DNA from: Ricordea florida
Taxonomy: Eukaryota; Cnidaria; Anthozoa; Corallimorpharia; Ricordeidae
Assembly: GCA_949710005.1 (NCBI GenBank)
Contig: OX453274.1
Coordinates: 24,365,778-24,429,777, forward strand
Length of the DNA stretch: 64,000 nucleotides
Reading direction: 5' to 3'
The stretch's first letter is position 1. Each line of letters starts with the position of its first letter. A program made the translations under genes and the position numbers. This document shows positions 1-12,495 of the stretch, one piece after another. Under the pieces are notes generated by a model. That model did no database searches, was not told where the DNA came from, and worked only from the letters and a program-made list of their open reading frames with translations.

Positions 1-1
1 G

Positions 2-388
2 CTAGACTTATTTGCCCTGCAGTTCATCTATTTACCAAGAATCAATGCATCCCTTGACCAATTCATAGAGCAGTGGAACTTTCATGGGATACGTACTGCA
101 GGATACCAATCCCCAAAGGCATTATGGCATGCTAGCATTATGCATACTATGGATGATGCAGTGCTCTGTGAACCAGAACCTTATGGCATTGACTTTGAAT
201 CAAGTGTGACAGGGATGGATGATAACTGTAATGTTGTTGTTCCAGAGTCTCAAGTCCAACTAACTGAGCAAGAAATGACTGTCCTAAGGAACCATGTTCC
301 AGATCCCTTAGAGGATGATGGGAACTCTGGTATTGATCTTTACATCAAAGTTTGTGAAGCTTTGAAAAGAATGAGAGACTTGCCTTGA
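2..388 (+). CDS. C-terminal part of integrase-core-like protein (cut by window edge)
   Basis: The frame is open from base 2 to the TGA at 386-388, so only the C-terminal ~128 residues are visible. The start reads LDLFALQFIYLPRINASL, then a QWNFHGIRTAGYQSPKAL stretch. This pattern (a Leu/Phe-rich helix, PRIN, a tryptophan, then S-P-x-x-L) is typical of the C-terminal edge of the rve-type integrase-core proteins common in cnidarian and fish genomes. After it comes an acidic tail without a recognised domain. No catalytic residues are in view. The call rests on remembered family resemblance, so the exact family is uncertain. Confidence 0.45.
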   Translation, partial: LDLFALQFIYLPRINASLDQFIEQWNFHGIRTAGYQSPKALWHASIMHTMDDAVLCEPEPYGIDFESSVTGMDDNCNVVVPESQVQLTEQEMTVLRNHVPDPLEDDGNSGIDLYIKVCEALKRMRDLP

Positions 389-1259
389 TAATTCATATTT
401 AATTTTTCCTTGTCTATCATCTCAGTGGAAGTTGTTGTTGTAGGGACATGTACATGTAACCCATCTTGTTTCCATCTTCAAACTACACATAGATGAACCA
501 TAAATTATTTTTTTTCAATTTCTGTAACAGTCATCTGTAAGAGTCAGATGGTAAGTTGTGTTTCTGGTTTTGACACATTCTTTAAATCCTAATTGACACC
601 ACAAAATGGTGAGACAACATTCAAAGATCATGGTTTATTCAATTTCAAAAATATGAACATACTGATTTGTCATCTAACACAAAACATAACATTAAAGGTG
701 GTTGTTGAATGTACACATACTTAATTAACATTATTTTGCTTGTCTAATCATGAAGTGTGAATTGCTTTACAAATAAAACTGGTTTACTTTAACAGGAATC
801 CTTAACAATTTTACTGAAGTATACAAAGTAATGGCAATGTTTCAACTTACCAAACTAACAAATGGCAACAAATACTATAATGAAAAATCTTTTTTTCCCT
901 TTGCATTGAGATTAGCCAGTTGATGGTGAAAATAAAGTGGAAGTGAGTCATTCATTTTACTACTTGGATTAATTTGAAATTCACCACATTATTTGGCTTT
1001 AGCTATTAGATATTTAATCTGAAAGTATGTAAAAGTATTGCAACAAGGCACTCATAGATACAGTTCCATCTAAATTACACCCAGGAAAGGAAACACAGGA
1101 AACAGATAAGATCTGCACCTGCAGTCCTCAACACACTGGCATGGTCAGCAAAAAACATTGCAAAGTATGACTCTTCACTGTTCTATTTCTAGAACTGTTG
1201 CAAGGGCCGTGGTTTTCTGGTAACACAGGTGTGTACAATACCCTCATTGTCCTAACACA
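389..1259. other. intergenic, nothing recognised
   Basis: AT-rich sequence between two convergent gene ends. I see no ORF of note, RNA gene or clear repeat. AATAAA-like words are present (for example near 772) but none is clearly tied to a gene. Confidence 0.5.
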
Positions 1260-2312
1260 CTAAATAACATTAAATGACCAGGATTCTTTGTCATTAAGAA
1301 GAGCCGTGAACTCTTCTGCTAATTCATTATAATACTGATAAGTTGATGGTAACTCTAGAGTAGGTCCACAAGTGTGGACAACAGGGCGACGAGCAGTGCC
1401 ATCTAAATTAGTGAAAGTGATAGTAATGGTATCACAAATAATGATATTACTTCCTGTCAAAAACTGTAGAAGGGACCCAAGTTCATTTCCATTAAGACTT
1501 TTTACAAACCTCTTGAAATGTTCAAAACTACTTTGCTCAGCTCCTGGTTCAGGACTTGCTGACAATAAACTAATGATCTTCTTGGAACTTGGCTTCTTTG
1601 CATTATAGAATGTTGACAGATCTTCCATTGTTTGGAAGGGAGTGTAAACCCTCAATGAATTTAATATTGGTGCAAGGCAGTCTACTATGTATCTTGGTTT
1701 CTGCACTATTTCCTGATGTGCAAGCTCATGCAGTAAGGCAGAAATGTTGTCTTTTGATGGACTTTTATAACACTTAAAACTACCTAACAAATCCAACAAA
1801 TCTCCCTCAATAAAAGTCATCTCCAAGTGACTTTTCTATGATTTCTTGCTCATCCTGTGACACATACAACTTAAAGGACTCAATTAAAAAGTCCGGTGTC
1901 AAACTTTCCTCCCCGAAAAACACAGTAGCAAAAAAGGCACGAGACAGGGTGATAGGGAAATACTTAACTTCTGAATAACCAAAGACAATGATACGAGCAA
2001 TTGCTTCCCACTCCCCTTTTTGATAGTCATGCCTGACATTTGGAACCTTTTTCACAGCACCAACAGTCGGGCTACTAAAACACTCATTCCAAAAGCTTGT
2101 CAAAACTTCCCTAACTACCCCAGACCCCTTTCCCTCCTCTTCCCTTCTATCTTGTGCAATGACCGTTATGTCAAGTTCATATTCCAAAATTCTTGGCTCT
2201 TTAAATATTTCAAGCATGTCACTCTTTATCAGAGTTCTACGAACGGTAACTGGCTTTGAAGGTCGCAGTCGCAGTCCTGGGGTGGTCTCTTCAAAAATCA
2301 CACTTGGGAGAG
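1260..2312 (-). pseudogene. last exon of HECT-type E3 ligase-like gene, frameshifted
   Basis: The exon starts after a TTTCTCAG acceptor (AG at 2313-2314) and ends at the stop at 1260-1262. The C-terminus holds HTCGPTLELPSTY, which resembles the HECT catalytic loop with its Cys. The family resembles the G2E3-like ligases abundant in corals. The frame breaks between about 1807 and 1830: the upstream frame stops at 1807 and the rest continues in another frame. One base gained or lost would explain it. Splice phase matches the preceding exon at 2841-2937 (one base carried over). With a second stop in exon 1 the locus is probably not a working ligase. Confidence 0.6.
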
Positions 2313-2840
2313 CTGAGAAACAATAAAAGACAACTTGTAATGCATTGAGAAGATACCAAATGTGGATGAATGAATGAATGGATGTCTGGATGAACAAATG
2401 AAAACATCATTTAAGTGTCTGCATTTAGCTAAAAGCTAATGGGCACTATTTACTAAATTTTCCACAAAATGCAATAGGTCAGTATTACTGTACAAACAGT
2501 TAGCGGTAACACTGAGTAGTGTCTAGTCATAAGCTTATCAAAAGACAATGTATAGTATGTCAATTTTGTGTGACGATAGTATTACAAATGTCTCTTGGGT
2601 TAAAAGTAATTTTAAATATATATCATTTTACATTATTTTTGAGGTATTTACCTACCTTCACAAACATCATTATTCATGCTGCAATACTGAAAAGAATGAG
2701 AAGGCTCTGTCTTCTCTGTATTTTGACTTGCAGTGGGATCATCTGTGAACAAGGGATAGTATCACACAAGATTTTATCACTAAATAAATTAGGTAGCCTC
2801 CAAAATTTCTTCTAATCATGTTTTTCATGGTTATATATAC

Positions 2841-2937
2841 CTTTCAAGGCAGCGTTATTAGCAAATGAAGGTGCAACAATAGATGAGTGCCCCAACATCA
2901 GAGTAAAATCATCATCATCTGCATGCACGCTGATGTT
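2841..2937 (-). CDS. internal exon of the HECT-like gene
   Basis: 97-nt exon between a TTACAG acceptor and an AAAG/GTATAT donor. It reads NISVHADDDDFTLMLGHSS and continues open for 32 codons plus one base. Entering in phase 0 from the exon ending at 3747 and leaving with one base keeps the frame into the exon at 2312. Phase agreement on both sides is the main support. Confidence 0.55.
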
Positions 2938-3597
2938 CTGTAATGATTCAAAAATGCACATTGAAACTAAAACAAATGCAACAAAACAAAATAAAGAAAT
3001 ACTAAAATCAATTTAATCTTTTGATTTACTTCACATTCAAAAGAAGTTAAGCATGAGCAAAATACATATTCCGTCAACAAAACATAAGTTACATGTTTGT
3101 GCAGGGAAGATGTTACATTCTCAGAACAGTTATATAAGTTTTCAAAATAATAAATTGAATGTTATCTGAAAAATGTGAATGCAGTTTACATTCAGTGTTA
3201 AGAATCTACATTTGTACAAGTCAGGCAGAAAAGCGTCTTATATATTGGGTATTTAATAAGTCAGAAGTCAGGCAGTTTAGGTTCTTAATTAGGTTCTTAT
3301 ATTATTGAGGGTGTTCACTACTGTTAAGAAATAGCTAATACCTTTAAACCCATTGTGTACAGTAAGCAAGCCTATCATTAAAGTTGTGGTTCACCTGTAA
3401 CCTTGATTATCACACCCATATAAAAATCAAGTAACAGGTGCTAAGGGTCAGGGCCATTATTAACAGCCCTGTAAGTGTGCTGTACTTTAAACAGAGGATC
3501 ATTATATATTTAGCTTCTCTGATTTCCTTTACCCAACAACTCAGGTCCTTTGATATATTTTTCAATTGACTAGAGCAACAAAACTTAACTTTGTATA

Positions 3598-3644
3598 AAC
3601 GCTGTGGCTATATGCCCGGCAGCCGGGCATATAGCCACAGCGTT
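3598..3644. repeat. 47-bp perfect palindrome
   Basis: Two 23-bp arms are exact reverse complements around a single central A. The arms contain GCTATATGCCCGGC. It could extrude as a cruciform or form a hairpin in RNA. It lies in an intron of the HECT-like gene. Confidence 0.9.
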
Positions 3645-3746
3645 GTATAAAATGGTTTAATATGATAGGGGTGCAAAGTAAGCTATGTTCCACCCCCTCA
3701 ACTCCCCCTTTAACCAAAAGGAAGACAATCTGAAGCTTAAAGTTAC

Positions 3747-4406
3747 CTTTGCCTTTGCAGTTTGAACTGTGTCTTCATCTTCATTACTCTTTTCTAGATA
3801 TCTTTTTCTGCTTGAAATGCCAACATCACAGATTTCTTTAAATGGTCTGATGTGGATAGGCTTCTCTTTAAATATTCTGTGAACCATTACTCCATTAAGA
3901 ACTTGTCCTGGGGCTAAAGTGGGTTTAACCAGAGTACTGTGAACAGGCATAAGGATCTCAAAGTAAACACAGGCTGGAATATTTTCTTCAAATGCTTCCC
4001 GTAAGAAAACCTCGACTATACACTCTTACCATTCTTTTTGCAGTTGAAAACCCGAAATGGCAAAGCCATTCTCCATCAGCCATACTCGCTTCGCTTGCCG
4101 GGGAACAGTATTAACATCAGGGCCTGTTAATAATATGACATCTCTCATGAATGGTCCTTTGACGACAGACTTTCCCTTACCTTTTCCTTTACCACGAAAA
4201 GGGTTGGAACTTGACATGAACTGATTTCTGAAACTTGGCATGTGACGGCTGGAGGAGCTGCCAGGCCCAGCTTGAGGAGGTGGAACAGCTGTTGGAGCAA
4301 CTCCCACTTCACTGGAGAGGATCGACGACAGTTCAGATTCCTTTTGCTGTAGCTCTTCGAGTAATCTTTTTCCTGCCTTCGAAGATGTGTTTCTGCTGGC
4401 CGCCAT
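3747..4406 (-). pseudogene. 5' part of HECT-like gene with in-frame stop
   Basis: An ATG at 4404-4406 opens a 126-codon frame with a Gln/Glu-rich helix, a Pro/Ser-rich stretch and a Gly-Lys run. It stops at a TAA at 4026-4028. The same frame continues without shift through 3747, where AAAG/GTAACT is a good donor. A GTAAGA just at the stop looks like a donor, but splicing there gives no frame into downstream acceptors. I therefore read the TAA as a nonsense mutation in a continuous exon. A short separate ORF is the alternative. Confidence 0.5.
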
Positions 4407-4509
4407 ATTTTCATATGTCACGCGCACATGGCGGGAAAGTAAACTTTAAAGTTCATGTAAGATTTAATGAATTATCTGCAGGATGGCCGCTCTCCTCACT
4501 CCCATCTGA

Positions 4510-4790
4510 ATTTCTCGATCGTAGCGATTGACGTTCTGCATCATCAATCTCTGTACGATCGTTTTCAGACACCAATCTTTTTTTCGACCATAGCAATCGT
4601 CAGTATTAATATTCAATCGCTTTTTGGACCATAGCGACCGCCATTCTCAATCAGCAATCGATAATCTCAACCATAGCGATCGACAATCTCAATCACCAAT
4701 CAATTATCTCAATTACAGCGATCGATGTTTTCAATCACCAATCGATAAACTCAACCATAGCGATCGATTTCTTGATCACCAGTCGTGAAC
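4510..4790. repeat. degenerate tandem repeat, ~45-bp unit
   Basis: About six diverged units share the core ACCATAGCGATCGA followed by TCTCAATCACCAATCGAT. The repeat starts about 100 bp upstream of the HECT-like ATG. Its role is unknown. Confidence 0.75.
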
Positions 4791-5181
4791 TCATACCACT
4801 TTTGACTGGTATGGCCTCCCATACTCGGCCCCATGCGATTACCTTTACTAATACAAAATTATGTTCTCTTTGAACAGAAATTATTGGTAATATTAGTATT
4901 ACCCCATTACTAATTTTTTTATTGTTTTGAATGATAACAAGTTTCTTATATATGTACAATATTAGTCTACAGATATTACACCTTAAATTTAATTTGGTCC
5001 CAACCTTCACCAATAAGTAATGATAATGATTTATAACAATTAAATATCAATAAGTGTATAACAGAAACATTAAAAGGAATACTTGAAATAATAGTAATGA
5101 TAATAATAGTAATAATGATAATTAAACATCATTAATATAATACAGTTTCAGTGATTAATATGTTTTTTCCTTATGACACAG

Positions 5182-5454
5182 TGGAGACCAAACTCACAGA
5201 TGTAAGTGACAGTCAAGTAGAGTGTGAAGGTTCCACTGTTACTCTGTTCTGCGAGGCAACAGGCAGACCACAGCCTAACATTACCTGGACCAGAGTATTG
5301 GATAATGGTTTTGATGGTGAAATAATTCAACATGACACCAGTGCAGTGTTGGTATTGAACAACATACAGAGAAATCAGAGTGGAACATACCGCTGTACAG
5401 CGTACAATGGGGTTGGAAGGTCATTCAATCAAACAATGAATGTGGCTGTAGACT
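5182..5454 (+). CDS. Ig-domain exon 1 of multi-Ig gene
   Basis: The exon lies between a TATGACACAG acceptor and a GACT/GTAAGT donor. It is 273 nt and phase 1-1, the usual symmetric form of Ig exons. It encodes one Ig domain: first Cys in VTLFCEATG, Trp in NITWTRV, second Cys in SGTYRCTAYNGVG. N-glycosylation sequons (NIT, NQS, NQT) fit an extracellular product. It is one module of a long cell-surface or matrix protein running on this strand to at least 59.3 kb. Signal peptide and membrane anchor are not in the window. Confidence 0.85.
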
Positions 5455-6136
5455 GTAAGTGGTACTAGCAGAAGTATCTGTTTGCATGTAATGTAAATAT
5501 AATAGCGTACACACTGAGCAGCTAGATGGAAAGAGAGGAAAAACATTTAGCTACACCCATTGTATGTATATGTAGTGCTGTTAACTGATTTACGTATACT
5601 GAATGCTGACATTTGGGGGTGCTTTTCAGAACAATAGCGAAAAATCATATACATACATGTGCAATACTAAACAATGTCAGAACTCCAGTTAACTGCATAC
5701 TACGCCACTGTTTAATTGGAGATGTTTGCTTAGCCTGCAAAGCAGGAATTCCAAGAGCTGTGGCACGCGCAAAAATAAGGAGAGAAAGGGAGAAGGGAAC
5801 GTCTGCCAGTGTGTCTATCTGGTATTGACTAAAATGCTTCCCACAGGTAATTATGTATTCATGAACATGTCATAATAAAGATAAATTCCAGAGCTTGTAG
5901 ATTTCGCGCGCAACTTACGGTCAAAGGTCATATTTTTACCATAAAGTTTAAGATGGCGAAAAAGAAATGCTGATTCTGTGTTTGCGATTTCAAAATGACA
6001 TTTGGTCTCTCTCGCAAACCAGGATAAAAATCATAATAATGAAAGTATCTTTCAGCCTTTGAAAAGAAAAGACTGGGAGGGTATAATTCTGGCAGATATT
6101 TACAGACGACTGGGATTTACTTTGGTTCGCTGGGCA

Positions 6137-7851
6137 GGCCTCCTGATAGGGTGCGATAAAAAAATGCAAATTATGCGAAATTTGTAGGGCAAATTATGCG
6201 ATTAGAGAGGCCAATTATGCGATAAATAATGAAGATTATGCGGTTTTTTTGAGCAAATTTAAGCTTGTTTTATAAGGTTTCAGGATAAGAAAAACACTTT
6301 TTTGCTGCTTTAAAGACATTTTGAATGCGTTTCTGCTTTATATGAAACAATTTTATTATGCAAAACACATAGCTAAACTGAAACACGATGCTGACATCTC
6401 TAGGCACACGTGCAGTGCAAACCTAACATTGTCTGTGATAAAAAAATAATGTAAGAATACTCAACGCATAAGCGAAATATTCCTAGCTAGCACTGCCTTA
6501 CGTTGTGGAGTATATTCCCGTTTCAAGTGATTATGTAGACCAAGTACAATCTGAGATAAGTAAATGTCTTAGTGATCTGTTCAATTTATGGCGCCGCATA
6601 ATTAGTGCAAGGCGAAAAAAGTATAATTGTCGGCACGCGTGTTAACAAAACACTGACAAGGATAGAAATGATACCAAAATACTCGACGCATCAGTGAAAA
6701 ATTAAAGTCAGCACTGCGTTCATTTAAAAGTATATTTTCCCATTTCAAGCGATTTCTAAGACACATAAGATCCCCAGATATTGTTTTTTGAGGAAACCAA
6801 ATTTTACAAGTTTGTTCAATTCCGGCTCAATGCAAATCGAAAACAGCGGTTGTGAAAACTTGCTAATAGCACGCTGAAAAGTATTTTGTTAAACAAAAAC
6901 AGTGAATAAAGTTTTCTTCGATTCTAATAATTATAGAAAGCTAACTGACTCAATAAGTTTTAAAAACATCTATCATTTACGATAAGTGTTTCCACAAGTC
7001 AATTGCGAGAAATACGAGTCCAATTAAAAAATGCCAGAAAGGCTCAGCAAGTTTCAAATCGGTCCATCGCTTCAAATTCTGTAAGTAATCTAACTATTTT
7101 GCATAACTTTCTTTTGTTTTTGTGTGCGGGTTATCTGCAAGTGCGTGTAATCTTCTTTTTTCTCCTTTTGGCAAAAATCACCTGTGGGTAATCCGCCGTG
7201 CGGGTAAAAGGCCGGAAATTACAACCATTCAGATTGGCTAATCTGAACAAGGGGCGTGTTTGTGTTACACCAATAGGCGACTCTTAAAGAATGAGAATCG
7301 TACCAGGTCCTTGACATTCTAAATAACGCCTCAAAGTTAGAATGAATACAAAATCGAATGTGAACAAGAAGACGCCTGAAGGCGTTTACGCGGGATGTGT
7401 TGGTTTAAAATTGCTGACGCAGAATGTTTTTTGCTGATTGTGCGATCATGGATATCCATGGTGCAATCCAACCTGACTTGCACGTGATTCGGAGTTACAG
7501 CCAATGAAAATCGCACAATTTTTTCGGGACGGGCTCGGGATGCGGGAAAGTTAAAAAAACAAGGCAATTTTTGACTCCCAAGACGACGAAAGGAATGCGC
7601 TACCGAATTTTACACGCTGGCTGACTACGTCATCCCGCGTAAAAAGTCTTGTTTGCCTTTTTCCAAGGTAACTCATCTTTAAAATGGCGTATTTATGTCG
7701 GAATTCCAAAGAAACTTGTTGATTCATGTTTTATTTTATGAATGTTGTGCTTTTTTTTTTGAATTATGTGATTTTTCGTGAATTGTGCGATCGGATGCGA
7801 TTTGAGGTCGATTGTGCGAAATCGCACCATCGCGTAATACCAGAAGGGCTG
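6137..7851. mobile_element. candidate non-autonomous hAT-like element
   Basis: Flanked by GCTGGGCA (6129-6136) and GCTGGGAA (7852-7859), an 8-bp duplication matching at 7 of 8 positions. The ends are loosely inverted (GGCCTCCTGATAGGGTGCGAT against CAGCCCTTCTGG...GGTGCGAT). Inside, near both ends, are many ATTATGCGA/TTGTGCGA words. I found no transposase frame. An 8-bp duplication suits hAT, but the ends are degenerate, so the family is uncertain. Confidence 0.4.
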
Positions 7852-8087
7852 GCTGGGAAAATATTTCAAACCGTTGTTTTAATCCTTGCGCAAGAAAACT
7901 TAGAAACCTTGAATCTTTTGTACGAGTTTTTCACTAAGGGAACGGTAATCTTCAACACCGATAAAACAGGTAGGAGCATCCAAAAAGAGAACACTCTAAT
8001 CTCCAGATAAAACTACTACTTAGTGCAAAAATACTTGAGACATTACACCTATTTAGAGTGTAAGTAATTTAACAATGCTTTCATACA

Positions 8088-8555
8088 TTAAAGTTTTCCT
8101 TCCCCACTGATCGATGTTGCCACCAATGCAAAATCATGCTGAAAAGTGAAACATACAACATTAAAAGGGGGAGAGGGAGGAGGAAGCTGGAGAATCAACA
8201 AACTTTGTGCTGGTAGTCGTAAAAAGGAAGAAGAGGTGATTTTTACCGATAGTATCTCAACACTTTTGCAAGCCATTGTAGTCTGTCGTGGAGAAAAGCT
8301 AAGAAATTCAACCGTAATGAGCACCACAAAGATACAGCGATTTTCTCTCATCAAACGCTTCACAACAAGCACAACGAGCTCGAAGATGAGCCTTTTTCCA
8401 AAGTCCATCGGTAAAATCACCAATAAATCTCCCCCAAACACAAGCTGCTCCAATGCTTTTTCCTGTTCTGGTTTTAGTTGTAAACCCTCCCCGGGTAACT
8501 CAATAATATTATGAACAGCTGTTTGATATTCATCTTCGCTAAACTTTGCTGTCAA
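8088..8555 (-). pseudogene. RecQ-like helicase fragment
   Basis: The frame contains LKPEQEKALEQLVFGGDLLV followed by ILPMDFGKRLIFELV. This matches the Q-motif/Walker A region of RecQ-family helicases as found in cnidarian repeats. The Walker A lysine is kept (FGKR) but the usual Thr-Gly is replaced by Met-Asp, and nothing downstream of motif Ia is recognisable. There is no ATG at the 5' end of the frame. I read it as a broken, 3'-truncated copy. Confidence 0.5.
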
Positions 8556-9295
8556 TTGTCGCTATCTCTAGATGAGGCAACTTGACACTTTCTGTTAGAT
8601 CTTTAAACCTGAGCCAATCAGCGTCCTTCATTCGTGAACGAACGAAGTCTTTTCAGAATATCAATTGACACTGCCAAACGTTCCCTTCCCTTCCCCACCC
8701 CCTCCTCTTTCCTTTTTTTCCTCTCCCCATTCTCCTAGCGTCTCCGCATTCTTCTTTTTCCTTCGTTAGACTTAACGCTTCTCGCCACAGTTCTTGGAAC
8801 ACTTGCTTTGCAGGCTAGTGTTTGCTAAAATGAATTAACTTTTTTCACATTAATGTGGAGATGCAAACAAAACAGAACTATTAGCAATGATTAGATACAC
8901 TGTACACTGTTATATGAGACTGTATGCCAATTTGAAACTTGTTTTGTCTTTTTGGATATTCCTTTTGGTTCCTATGATGAAAATCTGTTTTAAATTGGAC
9001 AAGGGATCTATCTCTTTTTGGTTGGTTGCCACATTCAAATTCAAATTTGAAGCCTTATTGTTGTCTCGTATGATTGGCTGGTGCAGCAAGGTTTCAATAC
9101 CCAATTATACTTACACAAGATTGAAGATTACTGTAATTAAAGTAGCAAACAATGTCATGTAGCAAAACAATAATACAATCATGTATTCTAAACTCTTTAC
9201 CAATAAATAATCTCATTAATAGTTTAACAGTAGCTAGGAGCCTTGAAAAGTGTTGTCTTGATAATGCGTTATCTGGAGCTGCATGTAGTTGTTGT

Positions 9296-9649
9296 AGGTC
9301 ATTTTGTTCCTTAAGTCAATTTGTTTCAACTTAGGACAACTTGTTTCAACCTTCGTCAAGTTGTTTCAACCTAGGTCAAGTTGGGAGAGGTACAAAGCAC
9401 AGCTCACAGGTCATTACTTTACTAACATAGAAAGTATCCTAAACATTCATTAAAGCTAACCTTAGGACTAAGTAGACCAAAGCAAAAGCTTTTAGGCCCA
9501 ATGTTAGTATTTGTAAAATGGTTAGGGTTGTTTCTGAATTGTTAAAACACTGACGTGCGAGCTGTGTTTATGTACATGCCCCTACTTGACCTAGTCTGAA
9601 ACAACTTGACGAAGGTTGAAACAAATTGACCTAAGGATCAAAATGACCT
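9296..9649. mobile_element. MITE-like element with ~80-bp inverted ends
   Basis: The left arm AGGTCATTTTG...GTCAATTTGTTTCAAC...CTTCGTCAAGTTG pairs with its inverted copy at about 9575-9649. The interior (~190 bp) is non-coding. It lies in the intron before the exon at 9882. Confidence 0.75.
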
Positions 9650-9881
9650 GCAAGTTAGTCACCCAGACACTATTCTTATTTGTTTTGCTGGACCTAAATT
9701 ATTTCTAATAGTGAGGACCTGCACAGTGTACATCTTTCATGATAGGTAGTGCCTTTTGCAGATGATTAAGGTATTGAAATTATAGATACACTTGTTGTTG
9801 TTGATTATTTGTACTGATTGTTATCATTGTCATTATGTTTGTTATTAATGGTTGTACTAAAAATGTGATGTTTCTCTTCAG

Positions 9882-10127
9882 TTTCTCCATCGATAGGCCC
9901 TCTTGCAAATCTGACAGTGCATGAAAAACAGAATGTATCACTGTCCTGTAATGTGTCAGCAATTCCTTCTGCGTCAATTCGTTGGATTAGCCCCAGTGGG
10001 GATGTTTTAGAAGAAGCCAGCGGTACCACCTTGGTACAAATCGTAAGAAATCAATCAGGAGAGTACATTTGTGAAGCAAGCAACCGCTGCGGGAACGTCA
10101 GTGAAAGCGTGTTTATCACAGTGCAAT
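9882..10127 (+). CDS. Ig-domain exon 2 of multi-Ig gene
   Basis: 246 nt, phase 1-1, acceptor TTTCTCTTCAG, donor CAAT/GTATGT. One Ig domain: Cys in VSLSCNVSA, Trp in SIRWISP, second Cys in SGEYICEASN. Same gene and strand as the exon at 5182. Closest in style to the exon at 13714, with which it shares NxCGN followed by SESVF. Confidence 0.87.
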
Positions 10128-11033
10128 GTATGTCATTTTTTTATGGGGAGATTTTACTTGTACATATAAAATGTCCTTACTTAAGGCAAGTGGAAACAAA
10201 AAATAAAAAAGAATACATTTTTTATTTATGTGTAAGAGGCTCAAGAATCTTTTCTGAGAAACGTTTGCTGGAGGTTACAGTATAGTATTGTACTTTTTCT
10301 TTTATGTAAAGGATTGATTGTCAAGCAAAAAAAGTCTTATCCTTCTACACTCAGTACCCACTGTACAAGCTAGTCTTGAACACATGTTAGACTAACGAAC
10401 ACACATTTCAAGCACATTAATGCGGCTGCTTGTCTTTTGCACTGTAATTGTTCCTGCAAGTTATAGATTCTACTTGTACGTAGTGACATCTAATAGTCAG
10501 TCTCACCTAGTTGGCAGTATTATATTAGTAACAGCAAACATAATTTTTAGGTCAATTACTGATGGCTTTTTACCAATCTGATCATGGTCGTACATCTCCG
10601 TGATTGTCCATGCATTAAAGTCACTACTTTTTATGCAAAATTTTAGTTAAAAATCGTTGGTGTGCCTTATCTACAGTTGTACATGTTAGCATCACCATCT
10701 TAGATTGGGGGCTCTGGAGGACCTCATTAATATTCTTCCAAATGTGTTCTTTGTATTTGGAATGCGATACCAGTTATGTACTGTTCACTCAATTGCCATA
10801 CACATTGGAGGGTTGTACCCAGTTGCCTTTCTTACAATGTAATTTTAACAACTTAAACGCTCAAAAAATCATTTTAAGTAGGCAGTTTGCTTCGCAAAGA
10901 ACTCACATTAGCTATATAGGCACGCACTACCCAGATCCTTGCATGCTCAAACTCCAAAGTATATGACAGCAAAATTCCTAGCATAAGGATTATCTTGTTT
11001 AAAAAATAGTTGTTTTGTTTTTCCTCATTCCAG
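10128..11033. other. intron, nothing recognised
   Basis: Intron between Ig exons. No second ORF, RNA gene or obvious repeat was seen. Confidence 0.5.
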
Positions 11034-11294
11034 GCAAACCAGAAAATGTTGAGCTTCAGATTACTCCAGCAGACAAAGTGTGCAAGGATGGTATGATAAC
11101 ACTGAACTGTTCAGCAGATGCTGTTCCTGATGTGCACACTTATCAGCTGTTTCAAAATGACATACTGTTGGAAAACAGCAGCTCTGGAGAATTTTTTAGG
11201 AACATGTCCATGGAGGGGAATTTCATGTTGAAATGTGCAGCCATCAACACTGTGGGTTCTGCCAACAGCTCAAGTCACGCCTTTATTGTCAATG
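11034..11294 (+). CDS. Ig-domain exon 3 of multi-Ig gene
   Basis: 261 nt, phase 1-1, acceptor CTCATTCCAG, donor AATG/GTATGT. Cys in MITLNCSAD and FMLKCAAIN. The usual core Trp is absent (the stretch reads VHTYQLFQND), so this is a divergent Ig fold. Several NxS/T sequons support extracellular location. Confidence 0.8.
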
Positions 11295-11564
11295 GTATGT
11301 TGCATGTCGTGTCTACTACTAACACACACTGCATTAATCACATCTGGGAAGAAAGAGTTCTGTTAAGTTAGCATACAACAGTATGCCATACCATAAAACA
11401 TTCTGAAACTGAGGAAATTCAGTTATAAATTTTAGAAAGAACTGCAAACTGTAGATCACAGAATGGTGAACAGTAGATGTAACTGTACTGAACACATAGT
11501 TATTGTCAAAAGACGTTTTTTGTTTCAAGACCATTCAGAAGGATGCATATATTTGATCAGTTAT

Positions 11565-11750
11565 TGTAACTGTAGTTATGGATAAGGGAGAATACATGAA
11601 CATTGGCAATAATATTTTGTACAATATGGCTGGTTCTGTGAGCAGTGGGATGTGTCAGTGACTGTAATGTTGTAATTATGGATAAGAGAGAATGCATACA
11701 CATCTTGGCAATAATATTTTGTACAATATGGCTGGTTTCTGTGAACAGCC
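11565..11750. repeat. tandem duplication, ~100-bp unit
   Basis: Two copies of a unit containing GGCAATAATATTTTGTACAA then TATGGCTGGTT, each preceded by a TTATGGATAAG stretch. The copies differ at a few sites. Confidence 0.8.
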
Positions 11751-12495
11751 AAGGTGAGGAGGATCTTGACTTGTGATTGGCTTCACAAGTGGAAGATAGG
11801 CCTATCTTGCCCACTCAGTATTTCCCGCTTTCTCCCACTGAAACTGATTGGCCAGGTGTATAATAAATTAGTGTAAATGCTCTATTCACCAAGTTTGTTT
11901 GGTCAGTATGGCTGAATATTGACCTCGTTCTTTTTGGCACTTTTTGGACCTCAACTGCATCGTGGTAAATGTATATAGGAACACTAAAGAGAAAAAGACC
12001 TCACGCTTGGTGAATAACGCTTAACAGAATTAACAGACTGATATAAGTTTTTTAGATAAGACAACAATAAGAACTAGGTTCAAAACTAAGTTGACTGTAT
12101 AGCTGAAAGATTTTGTAATGAAACACAACGTTTTCGACAGAGGAATGGATTTCGAGACTTTACTCCCCATGCAAACTTTTTACAACAGATTTTTTTCGAT
12201 GAGGTCAACATAACGCAACGCCAAAAACGGTTCCACACATGGATGATTTGGATTTCATTAGTATTGAAATGAAGAATGCGAAGGATAAGCAGATTATTCC
12301 TTACGCCGTCACGTTCTAAACTCGTGTGTCGTTGCGTTCGCATCCCGAAAACCACCTTTGTTTACAAGTTCTTCTTAATGAACGGGTTGTTGTTCATCGT
12401 GGAAAATGTGATGATAATATAGATTCTTAATTTGTCACACGATGTAGTCACTGGATGTTGATCGCGACGTTTCAACTGCCATCTGCTAGTCTACT

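Noticed and set aside
4026..4032. Splice donor GTAAGA at the end of the HECT-like exon 1
   Set aside because: No downstream acceptor restores the frame, while reading straight through the TAA keeps the frame into the next coding part.
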